64,000 nt of DNA from Olavius sp. associated proteobacterium Delta 1 (GCA_902749685.1 CACVKW010000609.1:1-64000), one strand, 5' to 3'. Counted from the stretch's first letter, positions 1-8,410 are shown. Notes: generated by a model from the letters alone, not told the origin. Numbers and translations are program-made.

Positions 1-38
1 ATTAACAACCACCCTACATATAAGGAGGATTTTTTTCA

Positions 39-98
39 ATGACTCGTATTATTACTCACTTTATGACTCATTCTAAACCCGTTTTTGGACAAGAGTGA
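39..98 (+). CDS. possible 19-residue leader peptide
   Basis: A short reading frame (MTRIITHFMTHSKPVFGQE, then TGA) starts 10 bases after a strong ribosome-binding sequence, AAGGAGG at 22-28. It ends about 30 bases before the next gene at 132. A good ribosome site with no longer gene behind it suggests a translated leader, or the last trace of a lost gene. I know of no matching family. It could also be chance. Confidence 0.2.
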   Translation: MTRIITHFMTHSKPVFGQE

Positions 99-131
99 GT
101 AGGGGGTATTTTTGAAAAGGGGGAGCAAGAC

Positions 132-1244
132 ATGAAAGCACTCATTAGTTTAATTTCATTTTTCGCGGCGACCAGATTTATTTTATTTACACTTTTATTT
201 GCCGGGCTGCTGCTAAACTGCTCAGGGGAGGTAAATGGACCGAAAGTAAAGGGACCGGAAGTTAATATATCAGCGCAATCCTGGCATCAAGCCGAAGGGT
301 TAGAGTATGCGCTGCCTGAAGATGTCGGTTGGTCATCTGAAGAGTTGCAGAAAGCAAGGTTATTCGCGGAAGAGATCGGTGCCGCAGCGGTGATGGCTCT
401 CTATGACGGAAAAGTATTTCTTTCATGGGGCTCGGTTGCGACGAACTACCTGTGCCATTCGATTCGAAAACCCTTATTGAATGCGCTATGCGGCATTCAT
501 GTTGAGCGCGGCAATATTAGCCTGGTTGCGACGCTGGAAGCCCTTAACATTGATGACATTCCGCCCGGCCTGACAGAAGAAGAAATGCAGGCAAAGGTCA
601 GTGACCTGCTCAAATCTCGTTCCGGGGTCTATCATGAGGCTGCCGCCGAATCACGGTCGATGATAGATCTTCGACCCGCGCGAGGCAGCCATCCGCCGGA
701 CGCTTTTTTCTACTATAACAACTGGGATTTCAATGCCCTGGGAACCATATTTGAGCGGGAATCCGGTACCAAAATATTTGAAGAATTCAAGGCCGAAGTG
801 GCAGACCTAATCGGGATGCAGGATTTTAAGGTCGATGACTGCTATTACCAGTATGAGTTGGATAAGTCGATTCACCCGGCCTATCATTTCAAAATGTCCG
901 CCAGGGACACGGCCCGCTTTGGTCTGCTTTATCTGCAAGATGGAAAGTGGCATGATCGACAAATAATCCCCAGTGAATGGATTGCTGAAAGTACGACAGC
1001 CTATTCGATCGATGAGACATCGGGGATCGGCTATGGCTATATGTGGAAAATTTTCTCCGAAGATTCAGAATTCGGTCCCGGATTTTATTACACCGGCAAC
1101 GGAGTACATCAACTGATCATATTGCCCCAAGAAAAACTGGTCTATGTTTTTCGCATGAATACAGACGGCGAATTTATTGATCCGCGGGATGATGCGCTGG
1201 AAGAGCTATTTATGATGATAATGGATGCGCGGATGCAAACATAA
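132..1244 (+). CDS. beta-lactamase-family serine hydrolase, lipoprotein
   Basis: 370 residues. The N-terminus is a lipoprotein signal: a hydrophobic stretch at residues 15-28 ending LLLNC, with the lipid-bearing Cys at 30. The rest resembles the class C beta-lactamase/penicillin-binding-like fold (Pfam Beta-lactamase). SIRK at 110-113 fits the SxxK nucleophile motif and YNN at 195-197 fits YxN. A TGNGVHQL stretch near residue 325 sits where the KTG/HxG motif is expected. Such proteins are usually esterases, D-amino peptidases or carboxypeptidases, and true beta-lactam hydrolysis is not implied. A purine-rich ribosome site (GGGGGAG) precedes the ATG. It is probably membrane-anchored, facing the periplasm. 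The substrate cannot be told from sequence. Confidence 0.8.
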   Translation: MKALISLISFFAATRFILFTLLFAGLLLNCSGEVNGPKVKGPEVNISAQSWHQAEGLEYALPEDVGWSSEELQKARLFAEEIGAAAVMALYDGKVFLSWGSVATNYLCHSIRKPLLNALCGIHVERGNISLVATLEALNIDDIPPGLTEEEMQAKVSDLLKSRSGVYHEAAAESRSMIDLRPARGSHPPDAFFYYNNWDFNALGTIFERESGTKIFEEFKAEVADLIGMQDFKVDDCYYQYELDKSIHPAYHFKMSARDTARFGLLYLQDGKWHDRQIIPSEWIAESTTAYSIDETSGIGYGYMWKIFSEDSEFGPGFYYTGNGVHQLIILPQEKLVYVFRMNTDGEFIDPRDDALEELFMMIMDARMQT

Positions 1245-1261
1245 CCGGACAATGGGATTGG

Positions 1262-1450
1262 ATTCTGGTTGCTGGATGCTTGATACTCGATACTGGATGT
1301 TCGGTGCTGGTGGTTGAATGCGACAGGCGCAGGGAATTTGGTAATATTTCCGTATTCACATTTCCGACTTCCGAATTCAGACAATCTGTCTTCCGTCCTC
1401 TGTTATCTTTCATCTGTTTTCTGTCCTCTGTCATCTGTTTTCTGTCATGG
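1262..1450. repeat. phrase repeats (GATACTGGATG and TCTGTCATCTG types)
   Basis: The gap holds two local phrase clusters. One is a run of GGATGCTTGATACTCGATACTGGATG-like words at 1265-1311. The other is a pyrimidine-rich run of CCTCTGTTATC/CATCTGTTTTCTGTC words at 1385-1450. The first wording returns at 21356-21476, where it forms a hairpin. The GACAGAAGACAGAG wording, which is the complement of the second, returns at 29150-29190. Open frames across this stretch are low-complexity and not believable as genes. Confidence 0.6.
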
Positions 1451-1466
1451 GAAAAGGAATCCAAAA

Positions 1467-1830
1467 ATGAACTTAGATCCTGAATTCAAGAAACTCGCCA
1501 TAAAGGGTTTCATAAAATTAGCTGTTTTTTTAGTGCTGATATCGCTTCTTTTCCAGTGTTGTCCGGATTCAGCAGGACCGCGGACAGGTGGTTATAAGTT
1601 CAGGCCCTTATCAATTCGTGAGGCACCCGGGATACGTCGGGGGAATACTGTTGTTTTTGGCATTGCCCCTGGTTTTAGGCTCTATAACAGGACTAATCCC
1701 GGCAGTTCTCAGCATGGTTATTTTAGTTATCAGAACCTACCTAGAAGACACCACGCTGCAAAAAGAGTTGCCGGGATATCAAAAATATGCAATGAAAGTA
1801 AAATATCGGCTTTTGCCCGGCGTATGGTAG
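1467..1830 (+). pseudogene. broken isoprenylcysteine-methyltransferase-like gene
   Basis: An N-terminal piece (MNLDPEFKKLAIKGFIKLAV, ATG at 1467 after an AAAAGGAAT ribosome site) reads in one frame to about 1555. The family's C-terminal region then appears in another frame from about 1579 to 1830. It contains VISSGPYQFVRHPGYVGG, a membrane segment, the RTYLEDTTLQ helix and YAMKVKYRLLPGVW. These are hallmarks of the ICMT/PEMT membrane methyltransferases, which bind S-adenosylmethionine at the GPY-x-x-VRHPxY segment. An intact member is about 200-220 residues, so roughly half the middle is missing and the frame is shifted at the join. I read it as a deletion pseudogene. The C-terminal 80-residue frame alone (GTG at 1588) could still be translated. 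Confidence 0.7.
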
Positions 1831-1865
1831 ATTTTCGCGATTTTTAGGATTAAAAGGAGCTCATT

Positions 1866-2639
1866 ATGAACGATTTATTCGACCTGCAAAAAAAGGTGGC
1901 CATTGTTACGGGAGGAAACGGCGGGATCGGGAACGGAATCGCGCGGGGTTTTGCATCCATGGGAACAGATGTCGTCATCGTCGCCCGCAATTCGCAGAAA
2001 ACAGAAGCAGCCGCCAATGAGATCCGGGAAGCGTTCGGGGTGCGTTGTCTGGGATTGCTGTGTGACGTCACCGACGAAACAGCGGTTAAACAGATGGCGG
2101 AAGAAGTACAGCAGGATCTGGGCCGTATCGATATCCTGGTCAACAATGCCGGCATCAACATTCGCAAGTTGCCGCAGGATTACGACACTTCCGACTGGGA
2201 CCAGGTGCTGGCCGGAAATTTGCGCAGCGCCTTTTTGTGTTCCAAATCAGTCTACCCGGCAATGAAAGCCGGCGGCAGCGGAAAAATCATCAATATTGGT
2301 TCCATGACCTCTATTTTCGGGGGAGCCAAACTAGCACCCTACAGCGCCAGCAAGGGCGGCATCGTGCAAATGACCCGCAGCCTGGCCTGTGCCTGGGCTA
2401 AAGAAAACATCCAGGTCAATGCCATTCTACCCGGCTATATTGATACTGAATTGACAAGGCAGGCCCGCAAAGAGATCGAGGGGCTGAATGACACAGTGAT
2501 TGCCCGCACGCCCACCGGGAGATGGGGCAAACCACACGACCTGGCGGGTACCGCCATTTTTCTGGCCAGCCCGGCTTCTGATTTTGTCACCGGAGTTGCC
2601 CTGCCGGTGGATGGGGGCTACTCAAGCAATCTATTATGA
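1866..2639 (+). CDS. short-chain dehydrogenase/reductase (SDR)
   Basis: 257 residues, a classical SDR of normal length. The NAD(P) site TGGNGGIG is at 15-22, NNAG at 94-97, the catalytic Ser near 147, and the Tyr-Lys pair in YSASK at 160 and 164. It reduces or oxidises an alcohol/ketone with NAD(P). The nearest relatives are gluconate 5-dehydrogenase and 3-oxoacyl-ACP-reductase-like enzymes. A ribosome site (AAAAGGAGC) lies just before the ATG. It stands alone between a pseudogene and a long repeat-bearing gap. The last base of its stop codon is also the first base of a family II repeat. The substrate is not known. Confidence 0.9.
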   Translation: MNDLFDLQKKVAIVTGGNGGIGNGIARGFASMGTDVVIVARNSQKTEAAANEIREAFGVRCLGLLCDVTDETAVKQMAEEVQQDLGRIDILVNNAGINIRKLPQDYDTSDWDQVLAGNLRSAFLCSKSVYPAMKAGGSGKIINIGSMTSIFGGAKLAPYSASKGGIVQMTRSLACAWAKENIQVNAILPGYIDTELTRQARKEIEGLNDTVIARTPTGRWGKPHDLAGTAIFLASPASDFVTGVALPVDGGYSSNLL

Positions 2640-2730
2640 CCTGAATCTTGCATGATAATTAATTGACGAGGCGGAGTAATTGCGGAGTAAGCAATGAGAT
2701 TTTGAAAGCCTGCAACCTGTCAGCCTCTGA
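2638..2730. repeat. family II repeat, copy 1
   Basis: The element starts at the SDR stop codon with ACCTGAATCTTGCATGA and continues through TTTGAAAGCCTGCAACCTG. This is the same order of words as the copies at 38471, 39591 and 43765. It is longer and more divergent than those, with inserted GCGGAGTAATTGCGGAGTAA, and its right-hand end (ATTCAGGTA) is not clear. Confidence 0.55.
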
Positions 2731-2763
2731 TGACTCACGCAAAATTTAGACAAAGCCAAACGT

Positions 2764-2793
2764 CCAGCCAAATATTGTCAAATATTTGGCTGG
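2764..2793. terminator. perfect 13-bp hairpin in long gap
   Basis: CCAGCCAAATATT and its exact reverse complement AATATTTGGCTGG are separated by GTCA. No clean T run follows, only a T-rich stretch. It could end transcription of the SDR gene or act as an RNA-end stabiliser. Confidence 0.45.
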
Positions 2794-3250
2794 GTTGCTT
2801 TAAATTTCCCTCCCTTTTGATTTTCAGAAACTTCGAATATCCCCACCGTTTTCATCCGACCTTTACTTAACTGAAATAATTAATAATTTACTCATCGTTA
2901 TTTTAGGCCATTTAATACGATCCATTGACTCGGATAAGATCTGCAAATCGCAAATAATATTCAAAGAATAACGGCCGTCTTCCTCTTATAGGTCGTCCAC
3001 AAAAATGTTGACGAGGCCATCGTCCTCCGTTACATAAATTTCTGAAGCAGGCCGTTTTCGACGATGCTTTGATGCTTTGACCCGGAGAGATATCGCGAGC
3101 ATCCTTTTTAAAGCAATGGAAGCAGGTTTATGTTGGGTTTTGAGAAAGCCATGAGATGGAGTCTTCAGAAGGTGCCAATATGGTGCCTCCGGGGGGCCTG
3201 TATCCTCTTGGAGGCCTTTTGGGTGATGATGCCGATTCGCTTTAACCAAA
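2794..3250. other. long gap, no clear gene
   Basis: I see no convincing gene here. A minus-strand open frame at 2986-3249 starts with TTG, has no ribosome site and has unremarkable composition. A GGCCTCCAAGAGGATACAGGCC-type inverted word lies near 3195-3225. The promoter of the secreted protein at 3267 must lie in this stretch, but I could not pick it out. Confidence 0.4.
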
Positions 3251-3266
3251 AATGGAGGAGATCGTT

Positions 3267-3800
3267 ATGTCTATCACAAAAAAGCGCGTGATGACTGTTT
3301 ATAGCTGGCCTTCTATGGGCCTTTTTCTAGCCTTGGCGTTGCTCTTTGTTTCAATCCAGACGCAAGAAGCATACGCCGAAAGAAAGAAGGTTTCCGGCAC
3401 CTGTAAAGTTCTTACTCAACTGACGCGAGTATCAATTCCCTGTGGTGGACCAGGTGCGTTTGTCCCCTTATGGGCTTGGCATTTAATGCTCAACAGTGAC
3501 GACCCCGATTGGAATAACGTCCAACGATTCAGTTTCCAATATGATGACATTACTAAAGAACGATTTTTCAGAGGTTTTGGCGTTAATACTCACCCAAATG
3601 GGGATCAGACGTTCTTCCAATATAAGGGCAAAAGGGAGCCGATTGGTACGGGTCCATATGACTATACTTGGAAAATAGAAGGATTTTTCATAAAAGGTAC
3701 GGGCAAATTCAAGGGGATTAAAGGCAGCATGGTAGCAAATGGAAAGACGTCGATGGCAGAGAAAACATGGGAGTGGGAAGCCGAATATGAGGTAAGGTAA
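3267..3800 (+). CDS. secreted protein of unknown function, beta-barrel-like
   Basis: 177 residues. The start at 3267 is preferred over an ATG at 3252 because that upstream ATG lies within the ribosome site itself (GGAGGAG, 7 bases before 3267). A Sec signal peptide (hydrophobic GLFLALALLFVSI, then AYA-E) gives a mature protein of about 145 residues. Two Cys lie early in the mature part (SGTCKV, IPCGG) and may pair. The rest is rich in aromatics and short strands. The ending GTGKFKGIKGSMVANGK resembles the repeating strand pattern of dirigent/allene-oxide-cyclase-type barrels. That likeness is only a hint. Expected in the periplasm or outside the cell. No functional partner is adjacent. Confidence 0.6.
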   Translation: MSITKKRVMTVYSWPSMGLFLALALLFVSIQTQEAYAERKKVSGTCKVLTQLTRVSIPCGGPGAFVPLWAWHLMLNSDDPDWNNVQRFSFQYDDITKERFFRGFGVNTHPNGDQTFFQYKGKREPIGTGPYDYTWKIEGFFIKGTGKFKGIKGSMVANGKTSMAEKTWEWEAEYEVR

Positions 3801-3957
3801 GCGTTCGACTGAAGAGCAATGGTGGATTGACACCAAACAGTTGCAGGACGCGGTGGGTGTATATGAAAAGATGATCGAGCAGTGTTTAGGTTTCAGGTGT
3901 CAGCCCAGCAGCTGGCCGCGGAGCGGCCAGTTTGATCAAAAAAAGAAATTTTGAAAA

Positions 3958-4100
3958 AGCGAATAACGAATATCGAATAATGAATAACGAATGTCGAAGT
4001 AAGGCATTCTGTCTGTTTAATAAAAAGGACTGAGCAAAGCGAAACCACACTTCGAAATTCTGCGGTTCGATATTCGTTATTCTGCGGTTCGCTGTTCGAA
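3958..4100 (+). repeat. family I repeat, copy 1
   Basis: The left arm is made of GAATAACGAATATCGAATAATG-like words. Then comes AAGGCATTCTGTCTG, the core AAAAAGGACTGAGCAAAGCG (from 4022), and a right arm of TTCGAAATTCTGCGGTTCG and CGATATTCGTTATTC that is largely the reverse complement of the left arm. The wider gap 3801-4398 also holds TTTCAGGTGTCAG (3889) and its complement CTGACACCTGAAACC (about 4290-4310). I see no gene in the gap. Confidence 0.75.
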
Positions 4101-4398
4101 CTTAATCCAGCTTTCGAAGCTTATAATTGAACTCAAATGCTTAAATTCATGCGTGAAGTTTCATATAAGGTGTCAGGTTTCAGCAAACGAATTCGACCCG
4201 CTGTATCGCAGTCGCTCATGAAATGAACTTTCTTCCACCGGTGTTGACCTGCAGTTACAACCAAATCAGTGTTCAGGATTCGTTTTTTACTGACACCTGA
4301 CACCTGAAACCTTGAACAAATTTTATCTATGGCAGAGCCGATCATCTCTGATCTAGCCCATGGGACCAGGTATTAAATGATAGAATAAATTCGGCTCA

Positions 4399-6072
4399 TC
4401 AACCCAGCCTCTCATAGAATCTCTTGAACCCTGGTGCAAAATCCCATCCGTCCACAATGAACTCTACCACAGCGGGGGTACCCTTCTGATTCGCCTTTAA
4501 GGCCCTTTCAAGTGCGGATCGTATGTCACCCGGTCTTTCAACCCGTTCTCCGTAGCACTTGGAGGCCTCGGCCACCTTGATAAAATCGGGCTGGATGCTG
4601 AAGTCCGATGCGATAAATCGTTCTCCCCTCCTTTTTTGATTGAACTTTATCCATCCGAGGCTAAAGTTGTTCAAGACCACATAGGTGACCGGTGCCTCGT
4701 GTTGCACGGCAGTAGGGAGCTCCTTCATGAACATCTGAAAGGCCCCATCTCCCGTGACGCACACGACATTTTTCTCCGGCATGGCAAGCTTGGCACCGAT
4801 GGCACCTGCTACCCCGAGTCCCATGCACGTCTGTTCACCGGGCGCCACACAGGCATTAATATCCAGGACCTTGTAATAAGGATAGTAATAAGACCACAGG
4901 TCCTGTGATCCGTTTTCATTTACGAGAATCGTATCTTTTCCGAAGACTTCGTTGAGTTCCCGTATCACCCGTTTGGTCTTGATGGGGACGGCATCGGAAA
5001 GACATTCGGCCTTCATTTTCTCTTCATATTCCTCCTTTGCCTTCAACAGCATATCTTTTCGACCATTGCCTTCAGCTTTTTCTTTCAAACGGTTCCGGAG
5101 TAAACCCGTCAAGTCCTGCAGTACCAGTTTTGCATCACCGACAATGGCGACATCCGGTATCCAGTTGCGTCCGATCTCGTGTGGGTCTATGTCTATCTGG
5201 ATGTACTCCGCACCTTCAGGAAAAAACTGCCGTTCCCCGGACTGAAAATCTTCGTTGCGCGATCCCACGGTCATGAGTAAATCCGCATCCCCGTAAACCC
5301 TCTCTCCGACCTCTGTAAAATAAAGTCCCACGAGCCCTAATGCCAGGGGATGGTCCTCTGGGATGATTCCCCTGCCGCAGGGCGTGGTCATCACGGGAAT
5401 GCTCGATAACTCCGCGAATTGTCTCACCTCCTCAAAGGCACGCGAACTCACGGCCCCGCCGCCTGCCACCACCAGGGGTCTTTTGACTTTCATCAGTAAA
5501 TCAACGGCCGCTTCCGTATCTTGAGGATCTCCACAAGATCTGTGCGGATACCTGGATGGTACATATTCAGGACCCCTTGATTCCAACAGGCCGATGTCTT
5601 TTGGAACCTCTATGAAAACAGGCCCTGGTCTGCCATTAGCAGCCAGGGAGAAGGCCCGCCGCATGACCCATGGAACGCGTTCTGCTAAGGTTATACTTTC
5701 GGACCATTTGGTCACAGGTTTCATGATCGAGAGCTGATCGACTTCCTGAAATGCCCCCATGCCGGTGGTGGCGAGATTTGATGCGCTGCCGATGGCGATG
5801 ATGGGAATACAGGCGGAGTGGGCTTCCATGAATCCGGGAACGAGGTTGGCCACTCCGGGTCCGCTGGAGCCGTAACAGACGCCCGGCCTGCCCGTAAGCC
5901 GCGCATAGGCCATCGCCATAAAGGGGCCTGAACTCTCCTCCCTTACCAGGACTGGTTTGATCTCCGGCGCATCGTAGAGGGCATCATAGAACAAATCTCC
6001 TCCAGGTAATCCAAATACATATTCGACTCGCTCAGCCCTCAGGGCATCAATAATGGCCTCCCATGTGTTCAT
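4399..6072 (-). CDS. thiamine-pyrophosphate enzyme, acetolactate-synthase-like
   Basis: 557 residues, normal for the family. The PYR domain at the N-terminus carries the catalytic Glu (REESS, about 45-46) that activates the cofactor. A central domain spans about 185-330. The PP domain has the TPP/Mg motif GDG at 441-443 ending in NN at 468-469. Such enzymes decarboxylate a 2-oxo acid and pass the carbanion to a second carbonyl compound (acetolactate synthase, glyoxylate carboligase and relatives). No small regulatory subunit is nearby and the context is catabolic, so a biosynthetic ilvB role is unlikely. AAGGAG precedes the ATG. The gene lies downstream of, and on the same strand as, the peptidase and TIM-barrel genes, separated from them by a repeat-bearing gap. 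Confidence 0.85.
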   Translation of the reverse strand: MNTWEAIIDALRAERVEYVFGLPGGDLFYDALYDAPEIKPVLVREESSGPFMAMAYARLTGRPGVCYGSSGPGVANLVPGFMEAHSACIPIIAIGSASNLATTGMGAFQEVDQLSIMKPVTKWSESITLAERVPWVMRRAFSLAANGRPGPVFIEVPKDIGLLESRGPEYVPSRYPHRSCGDPQDTEAAVDLLMKVKRPLVVAGGGAVSSRAFEEVRQFAELSSIPVMTTPCGRGIIPEDHPLALGLVGLYFTEVGERVYGDADLLMTVGSRNEDFQSGERQFFPEGAEYIQIDIDPHEIGRNWIPDVAIVGDAKLVLQDLTGLLRNRLKEKAEGNGRKDMLLKAKEEYEEKMKAECLSDAVPIKTKRVIRELNEVFGKDTILVNENGSQDLWSYYYPYYKVLDINACVAPGEQTCMGLGVAGAIGAKLAMPEKNVVCVTGDGAFQMFMKELPTAVQHEAPVTYVVLNNFSLGWIKFNQKRRGERFIASDFSIQPDFIKVAEASKCYGERVERPGDIRSALERALKANQKGTPAVVEFIVDGWDFAPGFKRFYERLG

Positions 6073-6118
6073 TTTATAACTCCTTTTCTTCGTACAGTTA
6101 GTATTGATATCGAAATAA

Positions 6119-6240
6119 TTGTTCTGCCACGTAGTGGCTGAGAATTTTTCATTTTCCGGCCTCTCTGCGGAAAATGAAAACTTAATCCTCTCTCTGCGCT
6201 CTCTGCGGCTCTGCGGTGAACATAATTTTGAATCAGATTC
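6119..6240. repeat. phrase repeat (CTCTCTGCGG type)
   Basis: CTCTCTGCGGAAAATGAAAA is followed by CTCTCTGCGCTCTCTGCGG and CTCTGCGGTGAA. On the opposite strand it reads TTCACCGCAGAGCCGCAGAG. GAAAATTTTTCATTTTCC-like words form a partial hairpin. It lies between two same-strand genes. Confidence 0.5.
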
Positions 6241-6261
6241 GGATTTTAATCCTTCGCAACA

Positions 6262-7515
6262 TCAATCAGAAGTCCCACACCAATCAATGAGAAAGGCGGC
6301 ATAGTCGACCGCCGTTTCCAGAACGTCCATAATATCGGCGTATTCGTTTTTCGCATGAGCCAATTTACTGTTGGCACCGCCGTAAACGATGCTTGGCATC
6401 CCGCCTTGATTGAAATAATAGCGGGCATCACAAGTGGCCATCATTCCCCCGATCTCGGGATTCCTTCCCAGAAAACGGAGGGTTTCCATCAAGGCGTCGG
6501 TCAAGGGATGGCTCAGAGGCATTTGATAGGGTTCGTTTTTCAGGCCATTGAATTCCACCCGGCAGTGGTCTTTCAACCAGGGATCACCGATTTTATCGAT
6601 GACATCGAGGAACTCTTTCTCGACCGCTGCCATTGTTTTCATGGGGAGAAAACCGATCCCTCCATCCATGGTCACCGAGTCAGGAACGATGGAAAAGAAA
6701 TCACCCCCCTTGATGATGCCCACATTCACCTGTCCGGGATATTCAAACTTCTCAAACAGCGGATAGCCTTTGCCTTCCTCGATCAATTTATCCTCGTATC
6801 TCACCAGGGCATCTATGATTTTTGCGGCTTTTTCGATAGCATTCACACCGTACCGCTTGTTTCCAAGATGGGCCTGTTTTCCCTCCACGTGGATTTTGAA
6901 CTGAAGACATCCCCTGTTGGCAATATGAATGTTATGATCGGTGGGCTCCAGCACCAATACGCCATCCGCCCGAAATCCCTCCCTTACAAAGGCCAGGGCC
7001 CCGGCCATGCCCACCTCTTCTTCATTCGTGAGGTGGACCTCAAAATCCCCCAGGAGACGAACGCCGAGTGCTTGAAGTACCTTAACGGCCAGGAAAATTG
7101 AGACAATGGCCGCCTTGTCATCCGTAGCTCCCCGGCCATACAAACGATCCCCCTCGACTCTCGGCTCAAAGGCATTTTTCCAGTCTCCGGGCCCGACAAC
7201 GTCAACATGAGCACAGGCGATGAGACTCCGCCCCTTCCCCTTTCCCTGCCAAAAAAAACGCGTTTGAGGGCGCCCCTCAAAGGGAACATCAATGCCGGAG
7301 GCAAACTTCGCGTCAGCACGAAGGGACTCCTTCATTGGAATGAGATAGGTCTCGCCCGCGAGTGCTGAAAATCTTCTGTGCAAGTTCCTCTGGGCTTTTC
7401 CTTCTTGCCCTGAAATACTTTGAATAGAAACGAGATCAAAGAGCATGCTTTTCGCCTCTTCTCGATATTTGAGCAAATTCTCTCTCAACGCAACACTCAG
7501 GGATTGCTCCGGCAT
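6262..7515 (-). CDS. M20-family metallopeptidase/deacylase
   Basis: 417 residues. Zinc ligands of the ArgE/DapE/CPG2 family are in order: H103 in AHVDV with Asp 105, the bridging Asp in GATDDK (132), the general-base Glu in NEEE (about 165-166), Glu 190 with Asp 193, and a C-terminal His region near NSKLAHAKNEY. A dimerisation domain lies about 200-310. These enzymes cleave amide bonds of N-acyl amino acids or dipeptides in the cytoplasm. AAAGGAGA lies well spaced before the ATG. The TIM-barrel gene ends only 13 bases upstream, so the two are co-transcribed. The exact substrate is unknown. Confidence 0.85.
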   Translation of the reverse strand: MPEQSLSVALRENLLKYREEAKSMLFDLVSIQSISGQEGKAQRNLHRRFSALAGETYLIPMKESLRADAKFASGIDVPFEGRPQTRFFWQGKGKGRSLIACAHVDVVGPGDWKNAFEPRVEGDRLYGRGATDDKAAIVSIFLAVKVLQALGVRLLGDFEVHLTNEEEVGMAGALAFVREGFRADGVLVLEPTDHNIHIANRGCLQFKIHVEGKQAHLGNKRYGVNAIEKAAKIIDALVRYEDKLIEEGKGYPLFEKFEYPGQVNVGIIKGGDFFSIVPDSVTMDGGIGFLPMKTMAAVEKEFLDVIDKIGDPWLKDHCRVEFNGLKNEPYQMPLSHPLTDALMETLRFLGRNPEIGGMMATCDARYYFNQGGMPSIVYGGANSKLAHAKNEYADIMDVLETAVDYAAFLIDWCGTSD

Positions 7516-7528
7516 CAGTTTCTCTCCT

Positions 7529-8356
7529 TTACAAATGGGGTCTCAAGACGTTAATGGCCTCCTCGATGACTAGGTCCTGATCTGGATGCTGATTGATCTC
7601 TGCTGAGATATACCCGGTATATCCGGCAGCCTTGAGCATACCAAGAATTTTTGCAAAGTCTAAATTACCCCTTCCCGGGGCGAGCCTGTTTGAATCACAC
7701 ACATGGACATGGGTAAGATAAGGCTGTGCATCTTTGAAGCTTCTTTCCATGGAAATGTCTTCGAGATTCATAGAAAAGATATCTGCCATTAACCTGAAAT
7801 TTTCTCTCCCCATCCTTCTCACGACCGCGATTCCATCCTGGGTAGAATTGATATTGTTGCAAAAGATGTAGGGTACCGGCTCCAGGATTAGCATGACGCC
7901 TCTTTCCGCTGCGTAATCGGTGACTTCCTCAAATGCTGCGTACATCCAGGCCAGCGAGGTCTCCTTTGAAATTTCCATCGAAAACTGCCCCCGGAGTCTT
8001 CCGATGTTTACCTGGGCCCCAAAAGGCGAAGCGAAATCAATAATCTTCTTCATCCTTAAGATGGCTTCGGTCCTTATGGATTGATCCGGGTCCATGAAGG
8101 AAAGTCCGCCTTGCCCATAGACCTCGCCGGTGCAGAGTACCGGGATCTCTATGTCATATTCCCTGGAAAGCTGTTCCACCCTGTCAAGATCCACAAAATC
8201 CGGGTCCAAGATCATCAGTTCTGCCCCGTCATATCCCAACTTTCTAAGCTTATGGAAGGCTGTTTCCATATCCCCCTGATAGGCCGTGACTTTCTCGTCG
8301 ATACGAAGTTCGGCGGTCGCAACAAAGTAACTGAGTTTAATCGTGCCCTCTACCAT
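7529..8356 (-). CDS. xylose-isomerase-like TIM-barrel epimerase/isomerase
   Basis: 275 residues counted from the ATG at 8356, which follows a strong ribosome site (TAAAAGGAGA). The fold is the AP endonuclease 2/sugar-phosphate isomerase barrel, with the metal quartet E159 (LEPVP), D192 (MADIF), H218 (HVHVCDSN) and E253 (SAEIN). Relatives isomerise or epimerise sugars, keto acids or inositol derivatives. The frame is open for 59 more codons upstream and reads through a repeat into part of an unrelated dehydrogenase. I treat that as an accidental fusion, since 275 residues is the full family length. Probably transcribed with the M20 gene. Confidence 0.8.
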   Translation of the reverse strand: MVEGTIKLSYFVATAELRIDEKVTAYQGDMETAFHKLRKLGYDGAELMILDPDFVDLDRVEQLSREYDIEIPVLCTGEVYGQGGLSFMDPDQSIRTEAILRMKKIIDFASPFGAQVNIGRLRGQFSMEISKETSLAWMYAAFEEVTDYAAERGVMLILEPVPYIFCNNINSTQDGIAVVRRMGRENFRLMADIFSMNLEDISMERSFKDAQPYLTHVHVCDSNRLAPGRGNLDFAKILGMLKAAGYTGYISAEINQHPDQDLVIEEAINVLRPHL

Positions 8357-8374
8357 TATCTCTCCTTTTAACGC

Positions 8375-8410
8375 AACCCGGACAAGCCGGGATTGAATAT
8401 TGAGAATTTG
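8375..8410. repeat. repeat phrase at a gene-gene junction
   Basis: Read on the minus strand, the stretch is CTCAATATTCAATCCCGGCTTGTCCGG. A near-identical wording (TTCAATTCCGGCTTGTCCGG) occurs at 16739-16758. It sits exactly where a dehydrogenase reading frame stops resembling its family and before the TIM-barrel ribosome site. Confidence 0.55.

Noticed and set aside
1142..1464. Two minus-strand frames after the lipoprotein gene
   Set aside because: They translate phrase repeats (runs of Ser, Lys, Gln, Asp) and overlap the end of a good gene.
2986..3249. 87-codon minus-strand frame in a long gap
   Set aside because: TTG start without ribosome site and unconvincing composition. Kept as gap.
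4133..4345. 70-codon minus-strand frame
   Set aside because: It lies in the repeat-bearing gap and its ends fall in CAGGTGTCAG words. No features of a protein.
4399..6072. Biosynthetic acetolactate synthase ilvB
   Set aside because: No ilvN or other branched-chain genes nearby. The catabolic setting fits a carboligase better.
6355..7101. 248-codon plus-strand frame
   Set aside because: It is antisense to the M20 peptidase, whose metal ligands are all in place.
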